From the NCBI RefSeq assembly GCF_009755665.1, contig NZ_CP046622.1, forward strand, positions 4,092,001-4,156,000: 64,000 nt of DNA, written 5' to 3'. Shown one piece after another: positions 56,247-64,000 of the stretch; position 1 is the stretch's first letter; each line of letters starts with the position of its first letter. The notes below the pieces were generated by a model. It had not been told where the DNA came from. It searched no databases and saw only the letters and a list, made by a program, of their open reading frames with translations. The position numbers and the translations under genes are program-made. This DNA is from Variovorax paradoxus. GTDB lineage: Bacteria > Pseudomonadota > Gammaproteobacteria > Burkholderiales > Burkholderiaceae_C.

Positions 56247-58944
56247 CGCCCAAGGGCAACCGATCGCCATTCGCCGCGAAGACTATGCCGCTCCGGCATT
56301 CTGGATCGACACCGTCGACCTGACCTTCGACCTCGACCCCGCCAAGACCCGCGTGCTCAACCGCATGCAACTGCGCCGCAACCCCGACGTGCCGGCCCAG
56401 CCGCTGCGCCTGGACGGCGACGAGCTGAACCTGGCGCGCGTGCTGGTCAACGGCCAGGGCGCATCGTTCCGCATGGAAGGCGAGCAGCTCGTGATCGACG
56501 GCTTGCCCGACGCCTTCGAGCTCGAGATCTTCACCACCTGCTGCCCGATCAAGAACACCAAGCTGATGGGCCTGTTCGTGAGCGAAGACACCTTCTTCAC
56601 GCAGTGCGAGGCCGAGGGCTTTCGCCGCATCACGTACTTCTTGGACCGCCCCGACGTGATGGCGATGTACACGGTTACGCTGCGCGCCGCCAAGGCCGCG
56701 TACCCTGTGCTGCTGTCGAACGGCAACCTGGTCGAACAGGGCGACCTGCCCGAGGGCCGCCACTTTGCCAAGTGGGTCGACCCCTTCAAGAAGCCCAGCT
56801 ACCTGTTTGCGCTGGTGGCCGGCAAGCTGGTGGCGCGCGAGCAGCGCATTACCGCCCGCAACGGCAAGGAGCACTTGCTGCAGGTGTACGTGCGCGCCGG
56901 AGACCTCGACAAGACCGAGCATGCGATGAACTCGCTGGTCAACTCCGTGCTGTGGGACGAAGCCCGCTTTGGCCTGCCGCTGGACCTGGACCGCTTCATG
57001 ATTGTGGCCACCAGCGACTTCAACATGGGCGCCATGGAGAACAAGGGCCTGAACATCTTCAACACGAAGTACGTTCTGGCCAACCAGGCCACCGCCACCG
57101 ACGCCGACTACAGCAACATCGAAAGCGTGGTCGGCCACGAGTACTTTCACAACTGGAGCGGCGACCGCGTCACCTGCCGCGACTGGTTCCAGCTTTCGCT
57201 GAAGGAAGGCCTCACCGTCTTCCGCGACCAGGAGTTCAGCCAGGACCTTTGCGCCGATGCCTCGGCCCGCGCCGTGAAGCGCATCGAAGACGTTCGCGTG
57301 CTGCGCACCGCGCAGTTTCCTGAAGACGCCGGCCCGATGGCCCACCCGGTGCGGCCAGACAGCTACATCGAGATCAGCAACTTCTACACCGTCACCATTT
57401 ATGAAAAGGGTGCCGAGGTGGTGCGCATGATGCAGACGCTGGTCGGCCGCAAGGGCTTTGAAAAGGGCATGACCCTTTACTTCGAGCGCCACGACGGCCA
57501 GGCTGTGACCTGCGACGACTTTGCCCAGGCCATTGCCGACGCCAACCCCGATTCGGAGTTGGCCCGCCTGCTGCCGCAGTTCAAGCGCTGGTACAGCCAG
57601 GCCGGCACGCCGCGCCTTGCCGCCCACGGCGTGTACGACGCGCAAGCGCGCAGCTATACCCTGAGCATTGTGCAAAGCTGCCCGCCCACGCCGGGCCAGC
57701 CGACCAAGGAGCCGTTTGTCATTCCGGTGAACATTGGCCTGCTCGACGCCAGCGGCCGCGAACTGCCGCTGCAGCTCGAAGGCGAAAGCGAAGTAACCCG
57801 CAGCGCGCCGGGCACCCCGTGCACGCGCACCGTGGTGCTCTCGCGCGCCGGCGAGCAAATTACCTTTGTGGGCCTCGACGCCGAGCCCGTGCCTTCGATC
57901 TTGCGCGGCTTCAGCGCGCCGGTGATTCTGGACTTTGAATACACCGACGCCCAACTGCTCACCCTGCTGGCCAACGACCCCGACCCCTTCAACCGCTGGG
58001 AAGCCGGCCAGCGCCTGGGCCTGCGCGCCGCGCTGCAGGGCATTGCCGCGCTGGCGACCGACACCACCCCGGTGCTGAACGACGCGTACCTGGACGCCAT
58101 GCGCAGCGTGCTGCGCAACCCCAAGCTCGACGCCGCCTTTAAAGAGCTGGTGCTCACCCTGCCTTCGGAAACCTACATTTCCGAGCAGCTCGACGTGGTC
58201 GACCCGCCGCGCGTGCACCTGGTGCGCGAAGCCATGCGCGCCCAGCTGGCCACCGCCCTCTTCCAAGACTGGCAACAGGTCTACGAAGAAAACCACGACA
58301 CCGGCGCCTACACGCCCGACCCGACCTCTTCAGGCCGCCGCGCGCTGGCCGGCATGGCGCTTAACTTCTTGTGCCTGGCGGCGCGCTCTTCGGGCGACAC
58401 CGTGTGGCCCGGCAAAACGCTGCAGCGCTTTAAAGACGCCGGCAACATGACCGACCGCTTCAACGCGCTCAACGCGCTGGTGTCGTCGGGCCACACCCTG
58501 GCCGCGCAGGCGCTCGCGCGCTTTCATGCCCTGTTCAAGGACGAAGCGCTGGTCATCGACAAGTGGTTCTCGCTGCAGGCCGGCGCGCCCGACCGCGGCG
58601 GCGACATCTTGCCGCTGGTGAAGCAGCTGATGAAGCACCCGGACTTCTCCATCAAGAACCCCAACCGCGCGCGCAGCGTGATCTTCAGCTACTGCAGCGC
58701 CAACCCCGGCGCATTCCACCGCCCCGACGCCGCCGGCTACGTGTTCTGGAGCGAGCGGGTCATAGAGCTGGACGCCATCAACCCCCAGGTGGCCGCCCGC
58801 CTTGCCCGCGCGCTCGACCGCTGGAGCAAGCTGGCCGAGCCCTACCGCAGCGCCGCGCGCGAAGCCATTGCCCGCGTGGCCGCCAAGCCCGACCTGAGCA
58901 AGGACACCCACGAGGTAGTGACGCGTGCACTCGCCGGCAACTGA
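56230..58944 (+). CDS. pepN: Aminopeptidase N
   Basis: A 904-aa M1 zinc aminopeptidase that trims N-terminal residues from peptides in the cytoplasm. The exopeptidase motif is GAMENKGLNIF, the zinc site is VVGHEYFHNWSGDRVTC with the third ligand Glu in LKEGLTVFRDQEF, and the length and C-terminal helical domain match the E. coli PepN type. The start is at 56230 inside the end of the HAD gene. Confidence 0.97.
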   Translation: MLLQRDAQGQPIAIRREDYAAPAFWIDTVDLTFDLDPAKTRVLNRMQLRRNPDVPAQPLRLDGDELNLARVLVNGQGASFRMEGEQLVIDGLPDAFELEIFTTCCPIKNTKLMGLFVSEDTFFTQCEAEGFRRITYFLDRPDVMAMYTVTLRAAKAAYPVLLSNGNLVEQGDLPEGRHFAKWVDPFKKPSYLFALVAGKLVAREQRITARNGKEHLLQVYVRAGDLDKTEHAMNSLVNSVLWDEARFGLPLDLDRFMIVATSDFNMGAMENKGLNIFNTKYVLANQATATDADYSNIESVVGHEYFHNWSGDRVTCRDWFQLSLKEGLTVFRDQEFSQDLCADASARAVKRIEDVRVLRTAQFPEDAGPMAHPVRPDSYIEISNFYTVTIYEKGAEVVRMMQTLVGRKGFEKGMTLYFERHDGQAVTCDDFAQAIADANPDSELARLLPQFKRWYSQAGTPRLAAHGVYDAQARSYTLSIVQSCPPTPGQPTKEPFVIPVNIGLLDASGRELPLQLEGESEVTRSAPGTPCTRTVVLSRAGEQITFVGLDAEPVPSILRGFSAPVILDFEYTDAQLLTLLANDPDPFNRWEAGQRLGLRAALQGIAALATDTTPVLNDAYLDAMRSVLRNPKLDAAFKELVLTLPSETYISEQLDVVDPPRVHLVREAMRAQLATALFQDWQQVYEENHDTGAYTPDPTSSGRRALAGMALNFLCLAARSSGDTVWPGKTLQRFKDAGNMTDRFNALNALVSSGHTLAAQALARFHALFKDEALVIDKWFSLQAGAPDRGGDILPLVKQLMKHPDFSIKNPNRARSVIFSYCSANPGAFHRPDAAGYVFWSERVIELDAINPQVAARLARALDRWSKLAEPYRSAAREAIARVAAKPDLSKDTHEVVTRALAGN

Positions 58945-59788
58945 GCGGCCTCGCCAGAAGCGGCGGCCGGCGCTCGCGCTGACGGCGACAGCGCTCCTGC
59001 TCTGCGCGGCGCTTGCTGGCTGCGCGGGCGCCGGCGGCAGGTCGAGCCAGCCGTGGATCAAGAAATCGCAACTGGCCACCCTGCCCGGCTCGACCGTGCA
59101 GGTGGTCGTGCCCAGCATCGGCGTCGAGGTCGAAAGCGACCCGGACGCCAGCTTCAAGCGCATGCGCGTCATCGGCGCCGGCATGGCGGCAATTCCCGGC
59201 GTGGGCATCATCGGTGCCATGGCTCTCGGCGGTGCGACCGGCGCGGCCAACAAGGGCTACCAGGACTCGCTGCAGCAAGAGATCCAGTCGCGCTCGGCCC
59301 TATACCTCGCGGTAATGGGCAACTACGAACTGGCGCCCCTGCTCAGCCCGCGCCTCGAAAAGGCATTGCGCACCAGCCCCAACTACCAGGGCGCCACCTA
59401 CCGCGAGCCTGCCTCCAGCATGTTCAGGGGCAGCCCGCTCAACCCCGACAGCGCGCAGACCGTGGTCGAAGGCTGGGCCAATGTTTCCGACGACGAGGAC
59501 GAAGCCGTGGTGCGAGCCAACGTGCGCATCGGCTCCCCCGACAAGCGCACGCTGTGGCACGAATATTCGTACCGCTCGACCGTCAGCCTGTCGGACCTCG
59601 TCGGCCCCTCGCTCAAACAGGAACTGCGCGGCAAGGACGCCAACACGCAGCGCAGCATCCGCCGCGCGCATTGGCTGGCAAACCAGGGCAAGTTGCTGAA
59701 CGACGGGCTGGACAAGGCATCGGCCGACATTGCCATGCGCATTGCCTACGACCTTGGCGCCCCCTGGCCCGAAGACAACGCCGACTGA
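58925..59788 (+). CDS. Putative lipoprotein, GTG start
   Basis: A 287-aa exported protein with a lipobox ([10 protein letters not shown]), so likely lipid-anchored. A short hydrophobic Gly/Ala stretch ([22 protein letters not shown]) lies near residues 80-100, and the rest has mixed helices and strands with no motif I recognise ([31 protein letters not shown]). The GTG at 58925 overlaps the end of pepN by 20 bases and has GAGG upstream. Function unknown. Confidence 0.85.
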   Translation: MHSPATERPRQKRRPALALTATALLLCAALAGCAGAGGRSSQPWIKKSQLATLPGSTVQVVVPSIGVEVESDPDASFKRMRVIGAGMAAIPGVGIIGAMALGGATGAANKGYQDSLQQEIQSRSALYLAVMGNYELAPLLSPRLEKALRTSPNYQGATYREPASSMFRGSPLNPDSAQTVVEGWANVSDDEDEAVVRANVRIGSPDKRTLWHEYSYRSTVSLSDLVGPSLKQELRGKDANTQRSIRRAHWLANQGKLLNDGLDKASADIAMRIAYDLGAPWPEDNAD

Positions 59789-59849
59789 GCGCCCAGACGC
59801 CTCGCCTCGGCACAACATCGAACCGAATCGAACCCAATACAGGAAGCAC

Positions 59850-60869
59850 ATGGCTTATCAACAACAGAAGATCTCCCTCACCCGCTACCTCGTTGAACAG
59901 CAGCGCGCCGACGGCCTCATTCCGGGCCAGCTGCGCCTGCTGCTCGAAGTGGTGGCCCGTGCCTGCAAAAGCATCAGCCAGGCCGTCAACAAGGGCGCGC
60001 TGGGCGGCGTGCTCGGCACCGCCGAAAGCGAAAACGTGCAGGGCGAAATCCAGAAGAAGCTGGACATCATTGCCAACGAAGTGCTGATTGAAGCCAACGA
60101 ATGGGGCGGCCACCTGGCGGCCATGGCCAGCGAAGAAATGGACAGCATCTACGTGGTGCCCAACCGCTACCCTCAGGGCGAATACCTGCTCATGTTCGAC
60201 CCGCTCGACGGCAGCAGCAACATCGACGTGAACGTGAGCATTGGCACCATCTTCAGCGTGCTGAAAAAGCCCGACGACACCCCCGGCGTGCAGGAAGCCG
60301 ACTTTTTGCAGCCCGGCACCCAGCAAGTGGCCGCCGGCTACTGCATCTACGGCCCGCAAACCACCCTGGTGCTGACCGTGGGCAACGGCGTGGCCATGTT
60401 CACGCTAGACCGCGAGCAAGGCAGCTTTGTGCTCACACAGGAAGACATCCAGATTCCGGCCGATACCAAGGAATTTGCCATCAACATGAGCAACATGCGC
60501 CACTGGGACGAGCCCATGAAGCGCTACATCGACGAGTGCCTGGCCGGCAAGGAAGGCCCGCGCGGCAAAGACTTCAACATGCGCTGGATTGCCAGCATGG
60601 TGGCCGACGTGCACCGCATCTTGATGCGCGGCGGCGTGTTCATGTACCCGTGGGACAAGCGCGAGCCCGAAAAGGCCGGCAAGCTGCGCCTGATGTACGA
60701 GGCCAACCCCATGAGCTGGCTGGTGGAGCAAGCCGGTGGCGCCGCCACCAACGGCAAGCAGCGCATCCTGGACTTGCAGCCCACCAAACTGCACGAGCGC
60801 GTGAGCGTGATGTTGGGTTCGCGTAACGAAGTCGAGCGTTTGACCAAGTACCACACCGAAAAGGCCTGA
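59850..60869 (+). CDS. fbp: Fructose-1,6-bisphosphatase, class I
   Basis: A 339-aa enzyme that hydrolyses fructose 1,6-bisphosphate to fructose 6-phosphate in gluconeogenesis. The metal and substrate motifs are [21 protein letters not shown] and [20 protein letters not shown]; length is normal. The start [18 protein letters not shown] fits the family and has AGGAAG upstream. tRNA-Thr follows 24 bases later. Confidence 0.97.
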   Translation: MAYQQQKISLTRYLVEQQRADGLIPGQLRLLLEVVARACKSISQAVNKGALGGVLGTAESENVQGEIQKKLDIIANEVLIEANEWGGHLAAMASEEMDSIYVVPNRYPQGEYLLMFDPLDGSSNIDVNVSIGTIFSVLKKPDDTPGVQEADFLQPGTQQVAAGYCIYGPQTTLVLTVGNGVAMFTLDREQGSFVLTQEDIQIPADTKEFAINMSNMRHWDEPMKRYIDECLAGKEGPRGKDFNMRWIASMVADVHRILMRGGVFMYPWDKREPEKAGKLRLMYEANPMSWLVEQAGGAATNGKQRILDLQPTKLHERVSVMLGSRNEVERLTKYHTEKA

Positions 60870-60877
60870 CGGGTTGC

Positions 60878-60883
60878 TATAAT
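60878..60883 (+). promoter_or_regulatory. -10 box of tRNA-Thr
   Basis: A perfect TATAAT in a GC-rich context, ending ten bases before the tRNA 5' end, so it must fire with a very short leader. I see no good -35 hexamer at 16-18 bases upstream. Confidence 0.6.
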
Positions 60884-60893
60884 CCGAGGCTTC

Positions 60894-60969
60894 GCCGGTG
60901 TAGCTCAGTCGGTAGAGCAGCTCATTCGTAATGAGAAGGTCGGGTGTTCGATTCATCTCTCCGGCACCA
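60894..60969 (+). tRNA. tRNA-Thr (CGT)
   Basis: A 76-base cloverleaf with encoded CCA; anticodon CGT lies in the loop TTCGTAA. Acceptor GCCGGTG pairs with CTCCGGC except for a T-T mismatch at 6-67, and the T-stem contains G-T pairs. The gene borders the island that begins after it and is a plausible integration site. Confidence 0.95.
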
Positions 60970-60978
60970 AAACTAGAA

Positions 60979-61010
60979 AGCCCCTGATTCGCAAGAGTCA
61001 GGGGCTTTTT
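60979..61010 (+). terminator. Rho-independent terminator after tRNA-Thr
   Basis: Arms AGCCCCTGA (60979-60987) and TCAGGGGCT (60998-61006) followed by T4. The left arm resembles that of the tRNA-Asp terminator. Confidence 0.9.
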
Positions 61011-61045
61011 GCCTGTTGACCCGCAGATGGGTCGTGGACACGAAA

Positions 61046-61915
61046 TCAGGCTGGACCAGCCGCCTCAAGAACCTGCAGCCTTTCCTTCAACGTCAGATTT
61101 TTTACCTGCGCATGCTCTCCATAGTGCACTTCTCGATGACAGGCTGGGCAAAGCGCTGCAACAAACTGCGGGTGATCAGGCCCTCCGTCAGACAACCGCG
61201 TGGTGTGGTGCGGCTCTAAGTAAGGCCGGCCATCGTTTCGGGTGAAAGGTGCGGGCGACTCGCAAAGCTCACACTTCCCAGCCGCACGTTGCAGGACATA
61301 GTCGCGCACCGCGCGGCTACGTTCATAAATCGTCCGGCTCCCCTTCTTGTTTTCTTGCGAGCCAATAACTTCGGACGCGGCAATAGCTCGATTTCTAGAC
61401 TCTTGAAGCGTCACGTCGTCCACGGGTGGCTCTGCGGAGGCAAGCTCAAGCTGCTCCAGACGGGCAAGGGGTACTAGCCGAAAAATAATCGCATTTCGGG
61501 GCTTTCCGTCCACATCAGCCGCAATGACCCAGTCATGATCCTGATAAACGAACTCACCAAGATATTTTTGCCCCTTGCCTTTTCCAATGACGCGGAACAG
61601 GTGCAGCGCTTTGCCCTGGCTCGAGTGGTTGAGAACCGCTAGGTTGCCGCGGACAAACTTCATGTCGCCCTTCTGCCCTTCACCGAAGTAAAAGAAGGTG
61701 CCGTCCTCGTCGAATCGATCAGCGTAGCCATAGCGCTCACCACTTCCCGTAAACAGGAACGTCACTGGTGCCCGCGCAGAGTTGGAGATCCCGCTCTGCC
61801 CTCCACCGCCAAACGCCGAATGGAGATCCTGCGAGCGGCGATAGACGCGTCCCAAAACAAAAGATGGGAGCGCCGCGGCGATTGAGAAAACAGAAGAGAT
61901 TTGTTCGCTCGGCAT
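61046..61915 (-). CDS. HNH endonuclease, modification-dependent restriction type (ScoMcrA-like)
   Basis: A 289-aa protein. Residues about 15-145 form an SRA-like module (FVLGRVYRRSQDLHSAFGGG, GTFFYFGEGQKGDMKF, VRGNLAVLNH), the kind found in front of HNH domains in type IV restriction enzymes such as ScoMcrA. Residues 215-264 are an HNH nuclease with zinc-binding CELC and CPAC pairs and catalytic-type HH (236-237) and CHREVH. The likely role is cutting incoming DNA that carries modified bases or phosphorothioates. It is alone on the minus strand at the left of a lower-GC island. Confidence 0.85.
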   Translation of the reverse strand: MPSEQISSVFSIAAALPSFVLGRVYRRSQDLHSAFGGGGQSGISNSARAPVTFLFTGSGERYGYADRFDEDGTFFYFGEGQKGDMKFVRGNLAVLNHSSQGKALHLFRVIGKGKGQKYLGEFVYQDHDWVIAADVDGKPRNAIIFRLVPLARLEQLELASAEPPVDDVTLQESRNRAIAASEVIGSQENKKGSRTIYERSRAVRDYVLQRAAGKCELCESPAPFTRNDGRPYLEPHHTTRLSDGGPDHPQFVAALCPACHREVHYGEHAQVKNLTLKERLQVLEAAGPA

Positions 61916-62319
61916 TTCAATTTGCCAAGGAATTGATCTGCAACCGCCAATCGGGCGTCAGTTCTGCAACTTGGAAAAGGTCAAGTCGAGCCCGCACTTC
62001 GCGACTTGCACAGAAATTGTCGTTCATCACCCGAACAAATTAACGATTGGTGACATACTTTAACTTCGATCCTCGGTCGTAGTTAACCATCGTTTCGTTG
62101 AGTCGTTGTTTTTAGGTCCCTGGACTCCGTAACCAGCCCACCCGCGGACGTAGAACGCGTCGCTCCACCCAATTTGCTTCAACAATGTGAAATAGCAGAG
62201 GGCGTCTCTAGATACACTTGTTTCATGACCGAGCCGGACCTACGCACCTATTTCCTGCAACCTGAGTCAAGACCGTTCACTCGCACCTCATTGGCGATGG
62301 GCAATAGGAGAGCTTCAAC
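61916..62319. other. Island intergenic region without a recognised gene
   Basis: About 400 bases between the HNH gene and the mazG-like gene, notably AT-rich for this genome. It must hold divergent promoters for both. No repeat, tRNA fragment or convincing small gene is visible. AGGAG precedes the mazG-like start by about nine bases. Confidence 0.6.
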
Positions 62320-62733
62320 ATGACCGATGCCGTTGACGCAACGTCAGGCACCGCGCTTGTCGACTTGGCACAGCTCGCAGCCCGCTTAGAGCAGTTTGCA
62401 GACGAGCGCGATTGGGCGCAGTTCCACTCGCCCAAGAATTTGGTGATGGCCCTGACGGGCGAAGTCGGGGAACTGAACGAAATCTTCCAATGGATGTCGG
62501 AGGCCGCTTCCAAAGATGCCGGTCGAGACGTCCAGACGGCTAGGGCCGTGCAAGACGAGCTTGCGGACGTTCTGCTCTACCTCGTCCGCCTCTCTTCAGT
62601 CTTGGGGATCGACCTCGATGCCGCGGTTCAGCAGAAGCTGAAGGACAACGCCATGCGATACCCCGCAGAAAAGGTTCGGGGCAGCAGCAAGAAGCACGGC
62701 CAACCGGAATCCGACGAGTCCGGGAAGAACTGA
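62320..62733 (+). CDS. MazG-like nucleotide pyrophosphohydrolase
   Basis: A 137-aa all-alpha NTP pyrophosphohydrolase of the MazG/RS21-C6 (dCTPase-like) type. The metal-binding residues are in LTGEVGELNEIFQWMSE (E48, E51) and VQDELADVLLYLVR (E80, D83). Such enzymes hydrolyse non-canonical or excess (d)NTPs to the monophosphate. The stop is separated by only one base from the GTG start of the next gene, so it is tightly coupled to a nuclease-helicase, and the pair should work together. Confidence 0.92.
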   Translation: MTDAVDATSGTALVDLAQLAARLEQFADERDWAQFHSPKNLVMALTGEVGELNEIFQWMSEAASKDAGRDVQTARAVQDELADVLLYLVRLSSVLGIDLDAAVQQKLKDNAMRYPAEKVRGSSKKHGQPESDESGKN

Positions 62734-62734
62734 C

Positions 62735-64000
62735 GTGATCGTCTACCAAGCCGATAAGAAGCAGTTTCTCAGCGACAACAACGACAGAGACATCGAAGAC
62801 GTCATCCTGGCCAAGTACACGACTGCTACCGGCCGAAGGGTACCGGCGGCGGAGATGCGGTCATGGAAGGAATCGCTGGGGTACATGTCCCGGGTTCTCA
62901 GCGCTTCGGATATTCCTGATGACGTCGGCGTTGCAGTCGAGCTTCATATTCCGCAAAGCTCTAAGCGCATCGACATCAGCCTGACCGGCCGAGGTCACGA
63001 CAACTCGAAGAATGTCGTGCTCATCGAGCTCAAGCAGTGGGACAAGGTGAAGCCTTCGACCAAGGACGCACTGGTCAGCACATATCTTGGTGGGGGGCAC
63101 CGAGAGGTCGTTCATCCTTCGTACCAAGCGTGGTCCTACGCCTCGTTGATGGAGGGTTTCAACGAAGCCGTCTACTCCGGCGGTATCTCGGTTCAGGCCT
63201 GCGCGTATCTGCACAACTACGAGCGCGACGGTGTCATCGACTCGGACCACTACGCCGGCTATATCGAGAAAGCGCCGCTTTTCTTGCGGGGGGAGACCGA
63301 GCGGAGCTTGCTGCGCAACTTCATCAAGCAGCACATCAAGTTCGGCGACCCGAGCGTGCTCTACGAATTGGTGAATGGCCGAATCAGGCCGTCGAAGGCG
63401 CTTAGCGAGAGCCTTGCCGGCCTGCTGAGGGGAAACGCCGAGTTCATCTTGATCGACGACCAGAAAGAGGTTTACGAGAACATCTTGGCTGCTGGTCGAG
63501 CTGCATCGAGCGCGAGCCCCAAGGTCGTGATCGTCGAAGGCGGCCCGGGAACTGGCAAGACCGTTCTCGCCATTAACGCACTCGTCGCCCTAATGGGTGC
63601 TGGCTTGAACTGCAAGTACGTTTCAAAGAACGCCGCGCCCCGGCGCGTGTACGAAACCAAGCTTGCAGGCACGATGACTCGCACTCGCTATTCAAATCTC
63701 TTTACGGGCTCGGGTGGCTTCATCGATACGCCGAGCGACACGTTCGATGTGCTGATCGTGGACGAGGCTCACCGCCTGAACGAGAAGAGCGGCCTGTACG
63801 GCAACCTCGGTGAGAACCAGGTCAAGGAACTCATCGCCGCAGCCAAGTGCACGGTGTTTTTCATCGATGAAGACCAACGCGTGACGTTGAGCGACATCGG
63901 CACTAAGAAAACCATTCGCGACTTTGGTATTGGCAAAGGCGCGGAGGTGTCGGAACACGAGTTGGCCTCTCAGTTCAGGTGCAGTGGTTCGGACGGCTAC
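62735..64000 (+). CDS. PD-(D/E)xK nuclease / SF1 helicase (DUF2075), 3' end outside the window
   Basis: The first 422 codons, from a GTG start. The N-terminal part has a restriction-type nuclease pattern (KRIDISL, D80; VVLIELKQW, E98 and K100; Q121 in VHPSYQAWSY). The C-terminal part seen is a helicase core: Walker A GGPGTGKTVLAIN (269-281), Walker B VLIVDEAHRLN (339-349), then FFIDEDQR and ASQFRCSGSDGY, as in the Schlafen group-3-like/DUF2075 family. It likely acts on DNA or RNA in antiphage defence. No stop is reached. Confidence 0.9.
   Translation, partial: MIVYQADKKQFLSDNNDRDIEDVILAKYTTATGRRVPAAEMRSWKESLGYMSRVLSASDIPDDVGVAVELHIPQSSKRIDISLTGRGHDNSKNVVLIELKQWDKVKPSTKDALVSTYLGGGHREVVHPSYQAWSYASLMEGFNEAVYSGGISVQACAYLHNYERDGVIDSDHYAGYIEKAPLFLRGETERSLLRNFIKQHIKFGDPSVLYELVNGRIRPSKALSESLAGLLRGNAEFILIDDQKEVYENILAAGRAASSASPKVVIVEGGPGTGKTVLAINALVALMGAGLNCKYVSKNAAPRRVYETKLAGTMTRTRYSNLFTGSGGFIDTPSDTFDVLIVDEAHRLNEKSGLYGNLGENQVKELIAAAKCTVFFIDEDQRVTLSDIGTKKTIRDFGIGKGAEVSEHELASQFRCSGSDGY

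Noticed and set aside
55846..58296. 816-codon minus-strand frame opposite pepN
   Set aside because: Antisense shadow of pepN and the HAD gene, with no recognisable domain and His/Val/Gly-biased composition.
61768..62043. 91-codon plus-strand frame overlapping the HNH start
   Set aside because: No similarity, basic low-information composition, and half of it is antisense to the HNH gene.
60894..64000. Duplicate of the tRNA-Thr 3' end as an attachment site
   Set aside because: I searched by eye for the last 20 bases of the tRNA in the following sequence and found no second copy in the window.

Overview
This window looks like a chromosomal segment of a high-GC betaproteobacterium of the Comamonadaceae, most likely Variovorax or a close relative. 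The basis is the GC-rich coding sequence, the tight folC - SPOR protein - cvpA - purF - metZ - gltX - tRNA block, and a lipopeptide-type NRPS/PKS siderophore operon resembling the vacidobactin/variochelin and cupriachelin/taiwachelin clusters known from Variovorax and Cupriavidus. The genus is inferred from remembered gene content, not from a search.

Region 1 (1-24118, minus strand): a siderophore-type biosynthetic operon transcribed leftwards. In order of transcription it carries an iron-starvation sigma factor (preceded by a good Fur box at 24100-24118), a small FecR-N-terminus-like protein, MbtH, a type II thioesterase, a Sfp-type phosphopantetheinyl transferase, and then the megasynthases: FAAL-ACP-C-A-PCP; KS-AT-KR-ACP; C-A(Ser)-PCP; C-A(hydroxyornithine-like)-PCP-E-C-A(Thr)-PCP; and the first 88 codons of a further NRPS that runs off the left edge. 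From the thioesterase on, consecutive genes overlap (mostly ATGA or TGATG), so the line appears translationally coupled. The in-window part predicts fatty acyl - X - reduced C2 unit - Ser - D-(N-hydroxy)Orn-like - Thr - continuing.

Region 2 (24320-32457): mixed accessory genes. These are a ParB-like protein, a SYLF lipoprotein, a LysR regulator divergent from a D-threonine-aldolase/D-serine-dehydratase-like enzyme paired with RidA, a secreted HExxH protein, a PAP2 membrane phosphatase with an extra membrane domain, two decayed genes joined tail to tail (LysR and amidohydrolase), a 66-aa protein and a DJ-1/PfpI protein.

Region 3 (32578-39899, minus): a housekeeping block folC, SPOR protein, cvpA, purF, metZ, gltX, tRNA-Ala, tRNA-Glu and tRNA-Asp, ending in a strong terminator.

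Region 4 (39969-60969): core metabolism. It holds a YffB-like reductase, ppnP, argG, a GRDP-like protein with murB, yajQ, a retropepsin-like protease, RidA, plsY, ybaK, an aldo/keto reductase, an alpha/beta hydrolase, an Asp/Glu racemase, a methionine ABC importer with two divergent metQ genes around a palindrome-rich control region, prfB with its programmed frameshift, a HAD phosphatase, pepN, a lipoprotein, fbp and tRNA-Thr.

Region 5 (61046-64000): directly after tRNA-Thr the sequence becomes visibly less GC-rich. It holds a modification-dependent-type HNH endonuclease and a MazG-like nucleotide pyrophosphohydrolase coupled to a PD-(D/E)xK-helicase (DUF2075, incomplete at the right edge). 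This is probably the start of a tRNA-associated defence island.
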